16,058 nt of DNA, taken from positions 1 through 16,058 of the forward strand of contig CAYSCV010000026.1 in assembly GCA_964429715.1 (NCBI GenBank), given 5' to 3'. Source of the stretch: JACPNA01 sp964429715 (lineage in GTDB: Archaea > Nanobdellota > Nanobdellia > Woesearchaeales > GW2011-AR9). Below, one piece after another: positions 1-6,570 of this stretch. Positions within the stretch are counted from its first letter, which is position 1; each line of letters begins with the position of its first letter. The notes under the pieces were generated by a model. It saw nothing but the letters and a program-made list of their open reading frames with translations, was not told where the DNA came from and did no database searches. A program made the position numbers and the translations under genes.

Positions 1-884
1 AAAAATCCCCAACTCTCCTGTGATTCTGTAACCATATTCATATCAAGCGGCACAACTAAAACTTCCGCTCGGTTATCATTGCATTGCGCAATAATACGAC
101 CTCGAGGATCACAAACAAACGAACTCCCCCAAAAATTCAAATCCCCCTCAATCCATGCTCGATTCACCGCAACTGTATACACCCCATTCAATGACGCATG
201 CGAACGCATCGCATCAACCCATCGTGTCAAAGACTCCGGTTCATCTCGCTTCATCTCATCAAACCAGCCAATCGCAGTTGGATAAAATAACACTTCCGCT
301 CCGGCAAGTACATTTGCTCGCGCCGCTTCTGGAAACCATTGATCATAACAAATTAAAGGTGCAATTCTTGCTTTCTCATGTTGCACTTGAACAAAACCAT
401 AATTACTCGAATTAAAATAAAACTGCTCCCAATAATACTGATCATGTGGAATGTGAACTTTTCGATACTTCCCTAAAACATCACCTTGTTTATCTACAAC
501 AAGACAAGTATTATACTTCTCCTCTTCTGCCTTAGTTACACCCCCAAAAACCTTTAATTCAGGAGTATAATATTTCTCATAAAAAGACCCGCCAATGATC
601 ATAACGTTAGCTTCGTGAGCTAAACCAGTTAAAAATCTTCGCGTCACCCCATCTTTTTCATCAGCAGCAACCCCCTCAAAATCCTGTTGCGCCAAATCAA
701 AATACTTCTCATCCATCATCTGTGCAAAATACCGATGCGCAAACAACTCCGGCAGACACACAATCTCTGCACCCTTGCGAGCCGCCTCATGTACAAGCTC
801 CTGAGCACACTTATAATTTTCAGCAGAATTCACACTCATCTCCATTTGCGCAAGTCCAACACGTAAAATTCGCTCTTCTAACAT
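1..884 (-). CDS. Nitrilase-superfamily amidohydrolase, N-carbamoylputrescine amidase-like (3' end outside window)
   Basis: I translated this from the minus strand; the frame is open for 294 codons from ATG at 884 to the window edge. The nitrilase Glu-Lys-Cys triad is visible: E46 in LPELF, K142 in GKYRKVHIPH and C179 in LICYDQWFPEAAR. The stretch after the cysteine (AGAEVLFYPTAIGW) and the later VNRAW are typical of N-carbamoylputrescine amidase (AguB), which converts N-carbamoylputrescine to putrescine, CO2 and ammonia in polyamine synthesis from agmatine. Family members are about 290-300 residues, so only a few C-terminal codons should be missing. The start fits a TATA-like box at 907-914, 26 bp upstream. 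No other polyamine gene is visible. The fold and triad are certain; the exact substrate is inferred, and another C-N hydrolase such as omega-amidase is possible. Confidence 0.9.
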   Translation of the reverse strand, partial: MLEERILRVGLAQMEMSVNSAENYKCAQELVHEAARKGAEIVCLPELFAHRYFAQMMDEKYFDLAQQDFEGVAADEKDGVTRRFLTGLAHEANVMIIGGSFYEKYYTPELKVFGGVTKAEEEKYNTCLVVDKQGDVLGKYRKVHIPHDQYYWEQFYFNSSNYGFVQVQHEKARIAPLICYDQWFPEAARANVLAGAEVLFYPTAIGWFDEMKRDEPESLTRWVDAMRSHASLNGVYTVAVNRAWIEGDLNFWGSSFVCDPRGRIIAQCNDNRAEVLVVPLDMNMVTESQESWGF

Positions 885-906
885 AAAAATCCATCCAAAT
901 GACTCA

Positions 907-914
907 TTTATAAA
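907..914 (-). promoter_or_regulatory. TATA box for the amidohydrolase gene
   Basis: TTTATAAA, self-complementary, is centred 26 bp before the minus-strand ATG at 884. That is the spacing expected for a leaderless archaeal transcript. Confidence 0.6.
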
Positions 915-973
915 GTTTAAGCAATAATCTTAAATAGAAAAGCATCCGCAAAAACATCCTCAAAACCAAAACG

Positions 974-988
974 TAACATTTATAAATA
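974..988 (+). promoter_or_regulatory. BRE/TATA promoter of rpoL
   Basis: TAACATTTATAAATA is centred about 26 bp before the rpoL ATG, implying a leaderless mRNA. The TAACATTTATA core recurs at both lipoprotein promoters (13640-13652 and 13677-13689), which suggests a strong local BRE+TATA consensus. Confidence 0.7.
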
Positions 989-1009
989 CACTCTTAAATA
1001 TCATCTAAA

Positions 1010-1279
1010 ATGGAATTCAAAGTAACATTCGAAGACAAACACAAACTCACCTTCGAGCTACCAGGTGAAACCCATACATTCTGTAACGCATTAAAAACAG
1101 AACTCCAACACATTAAAGGCGTCGACATTGCTACATATAGAATCAACCACCCATTATTAGGCGTTCCCCAATTTCAAATTGAAACAAAAAGCATCGAACC
1201 ACGCAAAGCAATTAAAGAAGCATTAGCAAACTTAAAAAAGAAAGCCAAAGAATTCGAGAAAGAGATAAGTAATTTATAA
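1010..1279 (+). CDS. rpoL: DNA-directed RNA polymerase subunit L (Rpo11)
   Basis: This 89-residue protein is the archaeal homologue of eukaryotic Rpb11, which pairs with Rpo3 (RpoD, encoded at 8272-9054) to form the assembly platform of RNA polymerase. It shows the family pattern: an N-terminal strand, then LTFELPGETHTFCNALKTEL at residues 14-33, then Y-x-I-N-HPLLGVP-x-F near residues 43-55, then a long C-terminal amphipathic helix rich in Lys and Glu. Length is normal. It stands alone with its own promoter at 974-988. The final 38 bases of the coding region are repeated exactly 161 bp downstream (see the direct-repeat entries), so its tail has been duplicated while the gene itself remains intact. 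Confidence 0.96.
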   Translation: MEFKVTFEDKHKLTFELPGETHTFCNALKTELQHIKGVDIATYRINHPLLGVPQFQIETKSIEPRKAIKEALANLKKKAKEFEKEISNL

Positions 1280-1281
1280 TT
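1242..1281 (+). repeat. 40-bp direct repeat, copy 1 (rpoL 3' end)
   Basis: This 40-bp block includes the last codons and stop of rpoL. It recurs without mismatch at 1403-1442, offset 161 bp. The flanks on either side of the two copies do not match beyond these limits. Confidence 0.97.
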
Positions 1282-1402
1282 TTATATCATTCTAATCTAT
1301 AAATTTTAATTAAGATTATTTTTCTTACAAAATCAAGAAAAAAAACGGTAGTGAGGTTGACGAAGGAATACCTCACTTGACGATTACGCCTAAGATATTG
1401 GC
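1282..1402. other. 121-bp segment between the direct repeats, with a strong hairpin
   Basis: No open frame of note. The left half is AT-rich. The right half holds an 8-bp perfect stem, AGTGAGGT (1350-1357) with ACCTCACT (1370-1377), closing a 12-nt loop TGACGAAGGAAT. The heptamer TTGACGA occurs at 1357-1363 and again at 1377-1383. It lies between the 3' ends of convergent genes, so the hairpin might act in termination. It could also be a small RNA or the remnant of an inserted element. I found no box D (CTGA) to support a C/D RNA. Confidence 0.55.
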
Positions 1403-1442
1403 AAGCCAAAGAATTCGAGAAAGAGATAAGTAATTTATAATT
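1403..1442 (+). repeat. 40-bp direct repeat, copy 2 (overlaps the Nudix gene end)
   Basis: Exact copy of 1242-1281. On the opposite strand it supplies the last codons and the TAA stop of the Nudix gene. Confidence 0.97.
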
Positions 1443-1983
1443 CTACATTTAAGTCAATTTTCTTTCTCTTCATCACCACAAACGCTTTCTCTAAAATCTC
1501 CACAACATACGGACTCAACTCATTCTTAAAATCCTCACAAAACTCCTCTTCTTTCAGCAAACGTGGTTGCGAATGAAACATATCTAACTTCAGCACGCCT
1601 TTCCCTCGAGCAACATACAAAAAATTAATTGTATCCGTCCCTTTTCCATGTCCAAAAGGATCAGTCGCAAATAATGTTCTTCCTACTCCTAATAATTGTA
1701 TATCCACAAGATCAAGTCCACACTCCGCTTTAGCTTTTTGCCTTAAAGACTCCTCCATCAACACCCCTCGCTCCACTCGTCCACCCACTACAAACCATTC
1801 CCCTTTCGCCGGAAAATTATCTCTTTTCACAAGCAAAATACTCCCATGATACACAATCGCCACATCATGACACGCAATAGGCAATGAAGCATGTGCTTTC
1901 ATATATTCGTCATGCAACATGAAATCCGCTTTCAATTTTTCAGAATCAACAATATTCCCTTTTTCAAACAAATACTCTTTCAT
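1435..1983 (-). CDS. Nudix hydrolase, GDP-mannose mannosyl hydrolase-like
   Basis: This 182-residue protein has a Nudix domain with the box at residues 67-90 (GGRVERG...AECGL). The canonical REUxEExGU is altered: the usual metal-binding Glu positions read Q82, K83 and A86, and only E87 before C88-G89 remains. The same loss is known in the GDP-mannose mannosyl hydrolase (GDPMH) branch, which cleaves GDP-hexoses by attack on the sugar carbon. The preceding KRDNFPAKGEWFVVGGR (residues 53-69) and the following GTDTINFLYVAR (115-126) also resemble that branch. The likely role is GDP-sugar turnover; an inactive or substrate-shifted Nudix protein is the alternative. The last two codons and stop lie in the duplicated rpoL tail. 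The start at 1983 is 27 bp from the shared palindromic TATA box at 2005-2014. Confidence 0.82.
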   Translation of the reverse strand: MKEYLFEKGNIVDSEKLKADFMLHDEYMKAHASLPIACHDVAIVYHGSILLVKRDNFPAKGEWFVVGGRVERGVLMEESLRQKAKAECGLDLVDIQLLGVGRTLFATDPFGHGKGTDTINFLYVARGKGVLKLDMFHSQPRLLKEEEFCEDFKNELSPYVVEILEKAFVVMKRKKIDLNVEL

Positions 1984-2004
1984 CTAATACCAAAAAAACA
2001 AATG

Positions 2005-2014
2005 ATTTATAAAT
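2005..2014. promoter_or_regulatory. Palindromic TATA box shared by two divergent genes
   Basis: ATTTATAAAT is a perfect 10-bp palindrome centred about 27 bp from the minus-strand start at 1983 and 29 bp from the plus-strand start at 2039. No second TATA-like sequence lies between the two genes, so one box probably serves both directions. Confidence 0.6.
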
Positions 2015-2038
2015 AATCCTCTTTCATTTAAATACACC

Positions 2039-2383
2039 ATGTATCAAGTACAAACCCCTTTAACAACACAATCACCGCTGCAAATAGCTTCTACAAAAAA
2101 ATTAACGATTGAAGACGCCATTTATCTCCCCAAAAATAGCAAACTCATCTTTACCCTCGACACCTATGACGGCGAACTTTATTCTTCATTTAGAAGATAT
2201 TTTGCAAAATTAGGCCTGCATAATCAAAAAGAATATATCATCTCAACAACACAGCCATATACCAAAAACCCTCTCCTCAAAGATAAAAATCCACTCAACA
2301 CCTATGATGTATTACTAAAAATTCAAGTACCCTTTCAACAAGACATAGAACTATCCTATAGATATTTTAAACAAAAGATATAA
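2039..2383 (+). CDS. Hypothetical protein, 114 aa
   Basis: I do not recognise this family. The protein is soluble-looking, with no signal peptide or membrane segment, and has alternating strand-like stretches (LIFTLDTYDGEL near residues 36-47, DVLLKIQVPF near 90-99) and several Tyr and Lys residues. It could be a small beta-rich domain. It is transcribed alone, divergent from the Nudix gene, with the TATA box 29 bp before the ATG, which supports the start and a leaderless mRNA. Codon use matches its neighbours. Existence as a gene is likely from the promoter spacing and uninterrupted length; the function is unknown. Confidence 0.7.
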   Translation: MYQVQTPLTTQSPLQIASTKKLTIEDAIYLPKNSKLIFTLDTYDGELYSSFRRYFAKLGLHNQKEYIISTTQPYTKNPLLKDKNPLNTYDVLLKIQVPFQQDIELSYRYFKQKI

Positions 2384-2406
2384 CCAATAGATTAAATCCT
2401 AAAAAA

Positions 2407-2907
2407 CTATTCTGCCCTAATCTCTTTCATCGCTTCAAGAATAAAATCATATTTTTCATTCTTAATCAAATGGTAGATTTGATCATGCACTTGACGATAA
2501 AGTACCTCTTTATATTGCAAAGAACGTACAGTATAATCATCACGTGGCGTAATCATCATCTCTTGACTCACTGACATCTGCTGTAAAAATAAAGACCGAT
2601 GAGGTAATCTAGTATATAACTGTCGTACCGATTCATGCCCGATGACTAATTGTAAAATATATTTGTCTAAAAATAATGCTTCTTGCATTTTTCTATCCCA
2701 ATGAACATACCGCACCTGTTTTGTCATTGTAGATAAACCCTGTTCCAATTGACTATACGCTTCTGATACTGGATGTATATCATTCAATTCTTTAGTTAAA
2801 AACACATTCTGCAACCGCTCAAATCCACCACGAGCAAAATTATCTAATTCTTCCAATTTTATTGTAGAGAAATTATATTGTCCAACTTTAACAGATAAAT
2901 CCGTCAT
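2407..2907 (-). CDS. Hypothetical helical protein, about 166 aa
   Basis: Unrecognised. The sequence is strongly helical with many charged and Gln residues. It has no cysteine-rich motif and no membrane segment. The open frame could begin at ATG 2931, eight codons upstream; I prefer ATG 2907 (MTDLSVKV) because the extra residues (MGWCDIFI) look unlike a natural N-terminus. Neither start has a clean promoter: TTTTATGT near 2950 would suit a start just upstream of 2907, and AGAAGG precedes 2931. The gene is divergent from the primase. Residues such as YxxKEVLYRQVHDQIYHLIKN near the C-terminus suggest a helical bundle. No function is assigned. Confidence 0.65.
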   Translation of the reverse strand: MTDLSVKVGQYNFSTIKLEELDNFARGGFERLQNVFLTKELNDIHPVSEAYSQLEQGLSTMTKQVRYVHWDRKMQEALFLDKYILQLVIGHESVRQLYTRLPHRSLFLQQMSVSQEMMITPRDDYTVRSLQYKEVLYRQVHDQIYHLIKNEKYDFILEAMKEIRAE

Positions 2908-2975
2908 AATAAAAATATCACACCAACCCATTTATTAACCTTCTGACATAAAACCACTCATTCCCCGCCAAAACA

Positions 2976-2984
2976 ATTTTAAAT
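2976..2984 (+). promoter_or_regulatory. TATA box of the primase gene
   Basis: ATTTTAAAT is centred 26 bp before the primase ATG at 3006, consistent with a leaderless mRNA. Confidence 0.5.
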
Positions 2985-3005
2985 CCCTCAACAAATAAAC
3001 AACAA

Positions 3006-4646
3006 ATGCCTCTCGACCTCAGCACCTGCCTTAAATTCTACAAACGTAAAGATATTCAACAAGCAATCGTAGAACACGCCAGAAATAAAGAAATTGGCAT
3101 GCGCTATAACGACAAATTCGGCAAACGCCCCGACGTGCTCACCTACCCTAAAGACGTCCTCGAACTCGCTCTGAACGGCGTTACATCTTTTCATAGCAGC
3201 GAAGAAATCTGGCACAACCCTCTTTCTATCAGTAGCGAGCTGCCAAAATCTGAACTCGATCAACTCCGCTCCGGCTGGGACGTCGTCTTAGATATCGACT
3301 GCCCAGATTGGGAATTCTCCAAACTCACAACCTATCTATTTATGAAAGCTCTGGAAGAAAATCAAGTCCAAGATATCAGTTGTAAATTCTCCGGCAACAA
3401 AGGCTTTCACATCGGCGTCCCTTTTGAAGCCTTCCCCCCTGATATCGCTCAGAAAAAAGTAAAAGATTTATTCCCCGAACTTCCCCGCAAGATATCAGAA
3501 TATCTCTTAGACTATATCAGCCAAAAATACATCAAAATCGATAACGACAAAATCATTTTCGATAACACCCACATCTTTACCATCCCACAACTCAACGAAA
3601 AATTTGGTGACAAAGAATTCCTCAAACGCAAGTGCAGCGAATGTAAAAAAAACATCAAACAACAAAAATCTCAAACAACTGAATTCATTTGTCCTAAATG
3701 CGACAATAGAACAAAAATAGAATCAGATCAACAAAACCAACAAGACTACCTCAAATGCGAAAAATGTAATATCCTCATGGAAAAAATCGAAACCTTAACT
3801 ACCCTCTGCCCCTGCGGTTCAAACACCTCAACGCTGTATTTCGAACCTTCAGCCATAATCGAAATTGATACTATACTCATCTCCTCACGTCATCTCTACA
3901 GAATGCCCTATAGCTTACACGAAAAATCAGGTCTTGTCAGTATACCAATTGAACCAAATCACATCTTACTATTCGAAAAATCAACTGCAAAACCAGAAAA
4001 CATTCCTCTACTTACTCCACAAACACCCATATTCATGAATCGTAACAACCTCACCACCGAATCTGGTCGCTATCTCCTCACCCGTGCTTTAGATTTCAAA
4101 GTAAAACAAGAATTCGAAAGTGATAAAGCCATCAAAGAGCAAAAAAACAAAAAATCTTACGATGACATCACTATCCAAAGCCCCATCAAAGAAGAATTCT
4201 TTCCCCCCTGCCTCACTCGCCTTCTGCAAGGAGTAGAAGACGGTAAAAAACGCAGCATCTTCATCTTAACAAACTTTCTCGGCAAACTAGGCTGGAATAA
4301 AGATGACATAGACCAATACATCCACAAATGGAACACTGAAAAAAACTCCGCCCCTCTGCGCGAAGTCTACCTCAAATCCCAACTTCATCATTTCATTCCT
4401 AACGAACGCCTCCCCCCCAACTGCAACAACGAAGGCTATTATAAAAGTCTCAACCTCTGCCACCCCGACGCATTCTGTCGCAAGATAAAAAACCCTGCTA
4501 ATTACTCTCTGCTGCGCTGGAAAATTCATCTCGAACAACAGCAAGACGAAGACGAAAAATCAAGCAGGAAAAGAAAAAAGAAAGAAGAAAGTAATTCAAA
4601 AGAAAACGATGTTAACCTCTTCAAAGAAACAGAAAATAAAACATAA
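3006..4646 (+). CDS. Fused archaeal DNA primase (PriS catalytic core + PriL-like Fe-S domain)
   Basis: This 546-residue protein joins both primase subunits. The N-terminal part is PriS: catalytic DID at residues 96-98 in DVVLDIDCPDWEF, nucleotide-binding SGNKGFH at 129-135, a third acidic residue at D288, and RMPYSLHEKSGL at 299-310. Between them, residues 210-270 carry four CxC/CxxC pairs (C210/C213, C229/C232, C251/C254, C268/C270), an enlarged zinc-ribbon region. The C-terminal part (about 395-505) resembles the PriL Fe-S domain: PPC at 402, NC at 473, LC at 485, FC at 491, followed by KNPANY. The tail after 510 is charged and probably disordered. It would make RNA or DNA primers for replication. 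No separate PriS or PriL is in the window. Such single-chain primases are known in Nanoarchaeum. Domain calls are firm; cluster chemistry is inferred from the four cysteines. Confidence 0.93.
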   Translation: MPLDLSTCLKFYKRKDIQQAIVEHARNKEIGMRYNDKFGKRPDVLTYPKDVLELALNGVTSFHSSEEIWHNPLSISSELPKSELDQLRSGWDVVLDIDCPDWEFSKLTTYLFMKALEENQVQDISCKFSGNKGFHIGVPFEAFPPDIAQKKVKDLFPELPRKISEYLLDYISQKYIKIDNDKIIFDNTHIFTIPQLNEKFGDKEFLKRKCSECKKNIKQQKSQTTEFICPKCDNRTKIESDQQNQQDYLKCEKCNILMEKIETLTTLCPCGSNTSTLYFEPSAIIEIDTILISSRHLYRMPYSLHEKSGLVSIPIEPNHILLFEKSTAKPENIPLLTPQTPIFMNRNNLTTESGRYLLTRALDFKVKQEFESDKAIKEQKNKKSYDDITIQSPIKEEFFPPCLTRLLQGVEDGKKRSIFILTNFLGKLGWNKDDIDQYIHKWNTEKNSAPLREVYLKSQLHHFIPNERLPPNCNNEGYYKSLNLCHPDAFCRKIKNPANYSLLRWKIHLEQQQDEDEKSSRKRKKKEESNSKENDVNLFKETENKT

Positions 4647-4694
4647 AAAAACCACCACCATGATTATATCTACAAATAAAAAGAAAGAAAATAA

Positions 4695-5036
4695 TTAATA
4701 ATGCCTTTGAAAATCTCGTGATTCTTTAATTCTGTCTTGATTTGCAAGAATTATTTTTTCTACTTCCCCAATTTTATCCCCATCACCTAACAATCTAACA
4801 CTTGGTTTTTGTGTACTTTTTTTTGCGTAAATGTTTTCATAAGCCGAACATTTGCTATCACAAATTACCGTTACCTGTTGAGGATATACATGATACACTT
4901 GATCTAACCCATTGGCATACATATTCTCAGTCAGAGACCCTTTTAAAAGTTCAGCGAGCATCTTATTAGTATCATAACCAACGGCAGTACTAAATTTCTT
5001 ATAAAACACTTCATCTAAAATTATTGTTTTATCCAT
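4695..5036 (-). CDS. Hypothetical protein, 113 aa
   Basis: Unrecognised small soluble protein. The open frame extends to ATG 5060, but a TATA-like TTTTAAAG at 5061-5068 is centred 28 bp from ATG 5036, so I place the start there (MDKTIILDEVFYKK). There is no signal peptide or membrane segment. It has two cysteines in CDSKC near residue 60, then a basic stretch (YAKKSTQK), then a charged helical C-terminus rich in Arg and Glu. It lies between the primase (convergent) and the uridine kinase (same strand, 50 bp upstream) with its own promoter. The function cannot be assigned. Confidence rests on the promoter spacing and a continuous frame with native-looking composition. Confidence 0.62.
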   Translation of the reverse strand: MDKTIILDEVFYKKFSTAVGYDTNKMLAELLKGSLTENMYANGLDQVYHVYPQQVTVICDSKCSAYENIYAKKSTQKPSVRLLGDGDKIGEVEKIILANQDRIKESRDFQRHY

Positions 5037-5087
5037 ACGATTAAAAAAAATAAGATTCACTTTTAAAGCTATTGAAACACTCTTCCC

Positions 5088-5828
5088 CTACCCAATCCCT
5101 TTAATCACCACATCTCCTAATTCCAACGACGACAGCAGCGACTTTCTCACTCGCTCATAAATCCCCATCGCTTTCTGCCGTGCAATCGCAATCAACTGCT
5201 TTTTTACCGCATCTACCCCCTGCGTCTCATCCACTCGCCAATCAATTACATCATCCGCCGATACCTGAGTTGGATAAATAAATTTGCGATGCATGGGGAT
5301 AACAGTCGCATCCAAATGACGCAGCACATGAGAAAGCTCACGCCCTCTGTCAGTTACATCTCGCCGTATTCGTCTATTTTGCGCAATTTCTGGCGTTGTC
5401 ACCACAAACACTTTATGATCATATAACGATAACAAACTATTCCCAACCTCACTGCCAGAATACAGCGCATAAATCCCTTCAATAATCGCCACATCCAAAC
5501 CCCCCGCAACCTTCACTTTCTGTGCACCATACGCATGAAGCGAAAAATCATACTGCGCATACGAAAACTCTTTACCTGATTTCAACTCCGTTGCATATCT
5601 AACCAACCGATCAAAATCAACACTCTTAGGATGATCAAAATTAAACTCTGGATTAAAACAAAATAAATCCCGCTCCGCACGAGGAATATAACTCAAATCT
5701 TTATAACAATCATCCGCTGACAACACAACCGTCTTAACATCCCACAACGTAAGATGCTTCTCAATCAACTCCGCAATCGTTCCCTTCCCCGAGCCCGAAC
5801 CCCCTGCAATACCAATTAAGTAAGTCAT
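5088..5828 (-). CDS. udk: Uridine kinase
   Basis: This 246-residue P-loop kinase phosphorylates uridine (and usually cytidine) to the monophosphate in pyrimidine salvage. The Walker A loop GGSGSGKGT is at residues 9-17. SADDCYKDLS at 37-46 matches the usual substrate-binding D-x-Y-Y-K region, NFDHPKSVDFD is at 63-73, IIEGIYAL at 115-122, and the lid RIRRDVTDRGR at 153-163. Length is close to the bacterial-type enzyme with a slightly longer C-terminus. The frame stays open upstream to 5981, but I chose ATG 5828: the family begins just before the P-loop, and a TATA box at 5849-5858 lies 25 bp away. The longer form would overlap the divergent gene and its promoter. Confidence 0.92.
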   Translation of the reverse strand: MTYLIGIAGGSGSGKGTIAELIEKHLTLWDVKTVVLSADDCYKDLSYIPRAERDLFCFNPEFNFDHPKSVDFDRLVRYATELKSGKEFSYAQYDFSLHAYGAQKVKVAGGLDVAIIEGIYALYSGSEVGNSLLSLYDHKVFVVTTPEIAQNRRIRRDVTDRGRELSHVLRHLDATVIPMHRKFIYPTQVSADDVIDWRVDETQGVDAVKKQLIAIARQKAMGIYERVRKSLLSSLELGDVVIKGIG

Positions 5829-5848
5829 AACACAAATTGAGAATAAGA

Positions 5849-5858
5849 GTATATAATC
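5849..5858 (-). promoter_or_regulatory. TATA box of the uridine kinase gene
   Basis: Minus-strand GATTATATAC is centred 25 bp before ATG 5828; this box decides the start of the kinase. Confidence 0.6.
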
Positions 5859-5881
5859 ATTTCTAAAATCAACACCCCAAA

Positions 5882-5891
5882 TCTTTAAAAA
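5882..5891 (+). promoter_or_regulatory. TATA box of the hypothetical gene at 5915
   Basis: TCTTTAAAAA is centred 28 bp before ATG 5915. It sits back to back with the uridine kinase promoter, so the two divergent genes use separate boxes about 33 bp apart. Confidence 0.55.
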
Positions 5892-5914
5892 GTAAGAACA
5901 TAATTGTAACAAAA

Positions 5915-6361
5915 ATGTTTTTAGAAAGAATAATAGATATTCTATTACAAAGAAGAAATAAAGAACACCAAAATAATCCACAAGATTATTTTAAAGATCA
6001 TTCACAGCTAAAAGAGCAAAGTATCTGGCATTCAGATGCCACGGGCATGCCTGAAGGAATTTATAACTTGATTTATGAAATTCCTAATTTAGGAAAAACC
6101 CTTTTTGGTACAGGCTATTATTTCTCCATCATAAGCATTGCAGAAAATCAAACGATCGTAACAGAATTATACCGAATCAGAAAAAATGATTATGACTCTT
6201 TGATTGAATCGCAAATCAAGTTTCAAAAACCAATTTATTCCATAACTCCCAACGATATTGCGCAAGCATATCCTAAAATTCATGAAGTGATAAATGCAGA
6301 ACCAGAATATCACCCTTTTCATCATAAGCCGGCATTAAGACGTATGAAAGATTTGGAATGA
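5915..6361 (+). CDS. Hypothetical protein, 148 aa
   Basis: Unrecognised. The N-terminus is a short amphipathic helix (MFLERIIDILLQRR). A middle part has strand-forming stretches (GIYNLIYEIP near 48-57, GTGYYFSIISIAENQTIVTELYRIR near 65-89) that suggest an antiparallel sheet, and the C-terminus is His/Glu-rich (EPEYHPFHHKPALRRMKD). The histidine cluster near residues 132-137 could bind metal, but this is a guess. There is no signal peptide and no membrane span. It has its own promoter, stands alone between the uridine kinase and the ribosomal operon, and ends in TGA. Not homologous to anything I can name. Confidence 0.72.
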   Translation: MFLERIIDILLQRRNKEHQNNPQDYFKDHSQLKEQSIWHSDATGMPEGIYNLIYEIPNLGKTLFGTGYYFSIISIAENQTIVTELYRIRKNDYDSLIESQIKFQKPIYSITPNDIAQAYPKIHEVINAEPEYHPFHHKPALRRMKDLE

Positions 6362-6433
6362 AACACCCCTCAACAAGCTGCAACGTATAATATAAGACAG
6401 AAAAAGCCACAGAAACTTAAAAAAACAGAAACC

Positions 6434-6443
6434 TTTATAAATA
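6434..6443 (+). promoter_or_regulatory. TATA box of the ribosomal/RNAP operon
   Basis: TTTATAAATA is the best TATA match in the 209-bp gap before uS13. It predicts transcription starting near 6462-6465, about 105-110 nt before the ATG. Most other genes here look leaderless, so this spacing is unusual. Confidence 0.6.
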
Positions 6444-6461
6444 ACCTCTTTTTCACAACCT

Positions 6462-6570
6462 ATATCAAAAGTCCGAGTGAACAGCGCATAGGGCTTTACC
6501 GTAAGTGTAACTCATCAACGGCAAAGTAGAATAAGCGTATTTCTCGAGAAACTTTTAAAACATAAATAAC
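6462..6570 (+). promoter_or_regulatory. Structured 5' leader of the uS13-Rpo10 operon
   Basis: The predicted untranslated leader can form stem A, 6468-6474 (AAAGTCC) with 6491-6497 (GGGCTTT), or stem B, 6494-6502 (CTTTACCGT) with 6518-6526 (ACGGCAAAG, one A-C mismatch). The two share bases 6494-6497 and so exclude each other. A 12-bp palindrome TTTCTCGAGAAA follows at 6540-6551. There is no tRNA-like TTC loop and no open frame. It may be an autoregulatory site for an operon-encoded ribosomal protein such as uS4, which is inference. Confidence 0.45.

Noticed and set aside
155..415. Plus-strand open frames at 79-285 and 155-415
   Set aside because: They lie antisense within the amidohydrolase, which has the full catalytic triad in the minus frame, and they show no family features.
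5829..5981. N-terminal extension of uridine kinase to ATG 5981
   Set aside because: It would place a hydrophobic 51-residue leader before the P-loop, overlap the divergent gene at 5915 and cover both promoters. The family starts at the P-loop and a TATA box fits ATG 5828.
6462..6570. Possible tRNA or other stable RNA gene in the gap before uS13
   Set aside because: There is no acceptor-stem pairing, no TTC loop and no anticodon arm; only local hairpins are seen.
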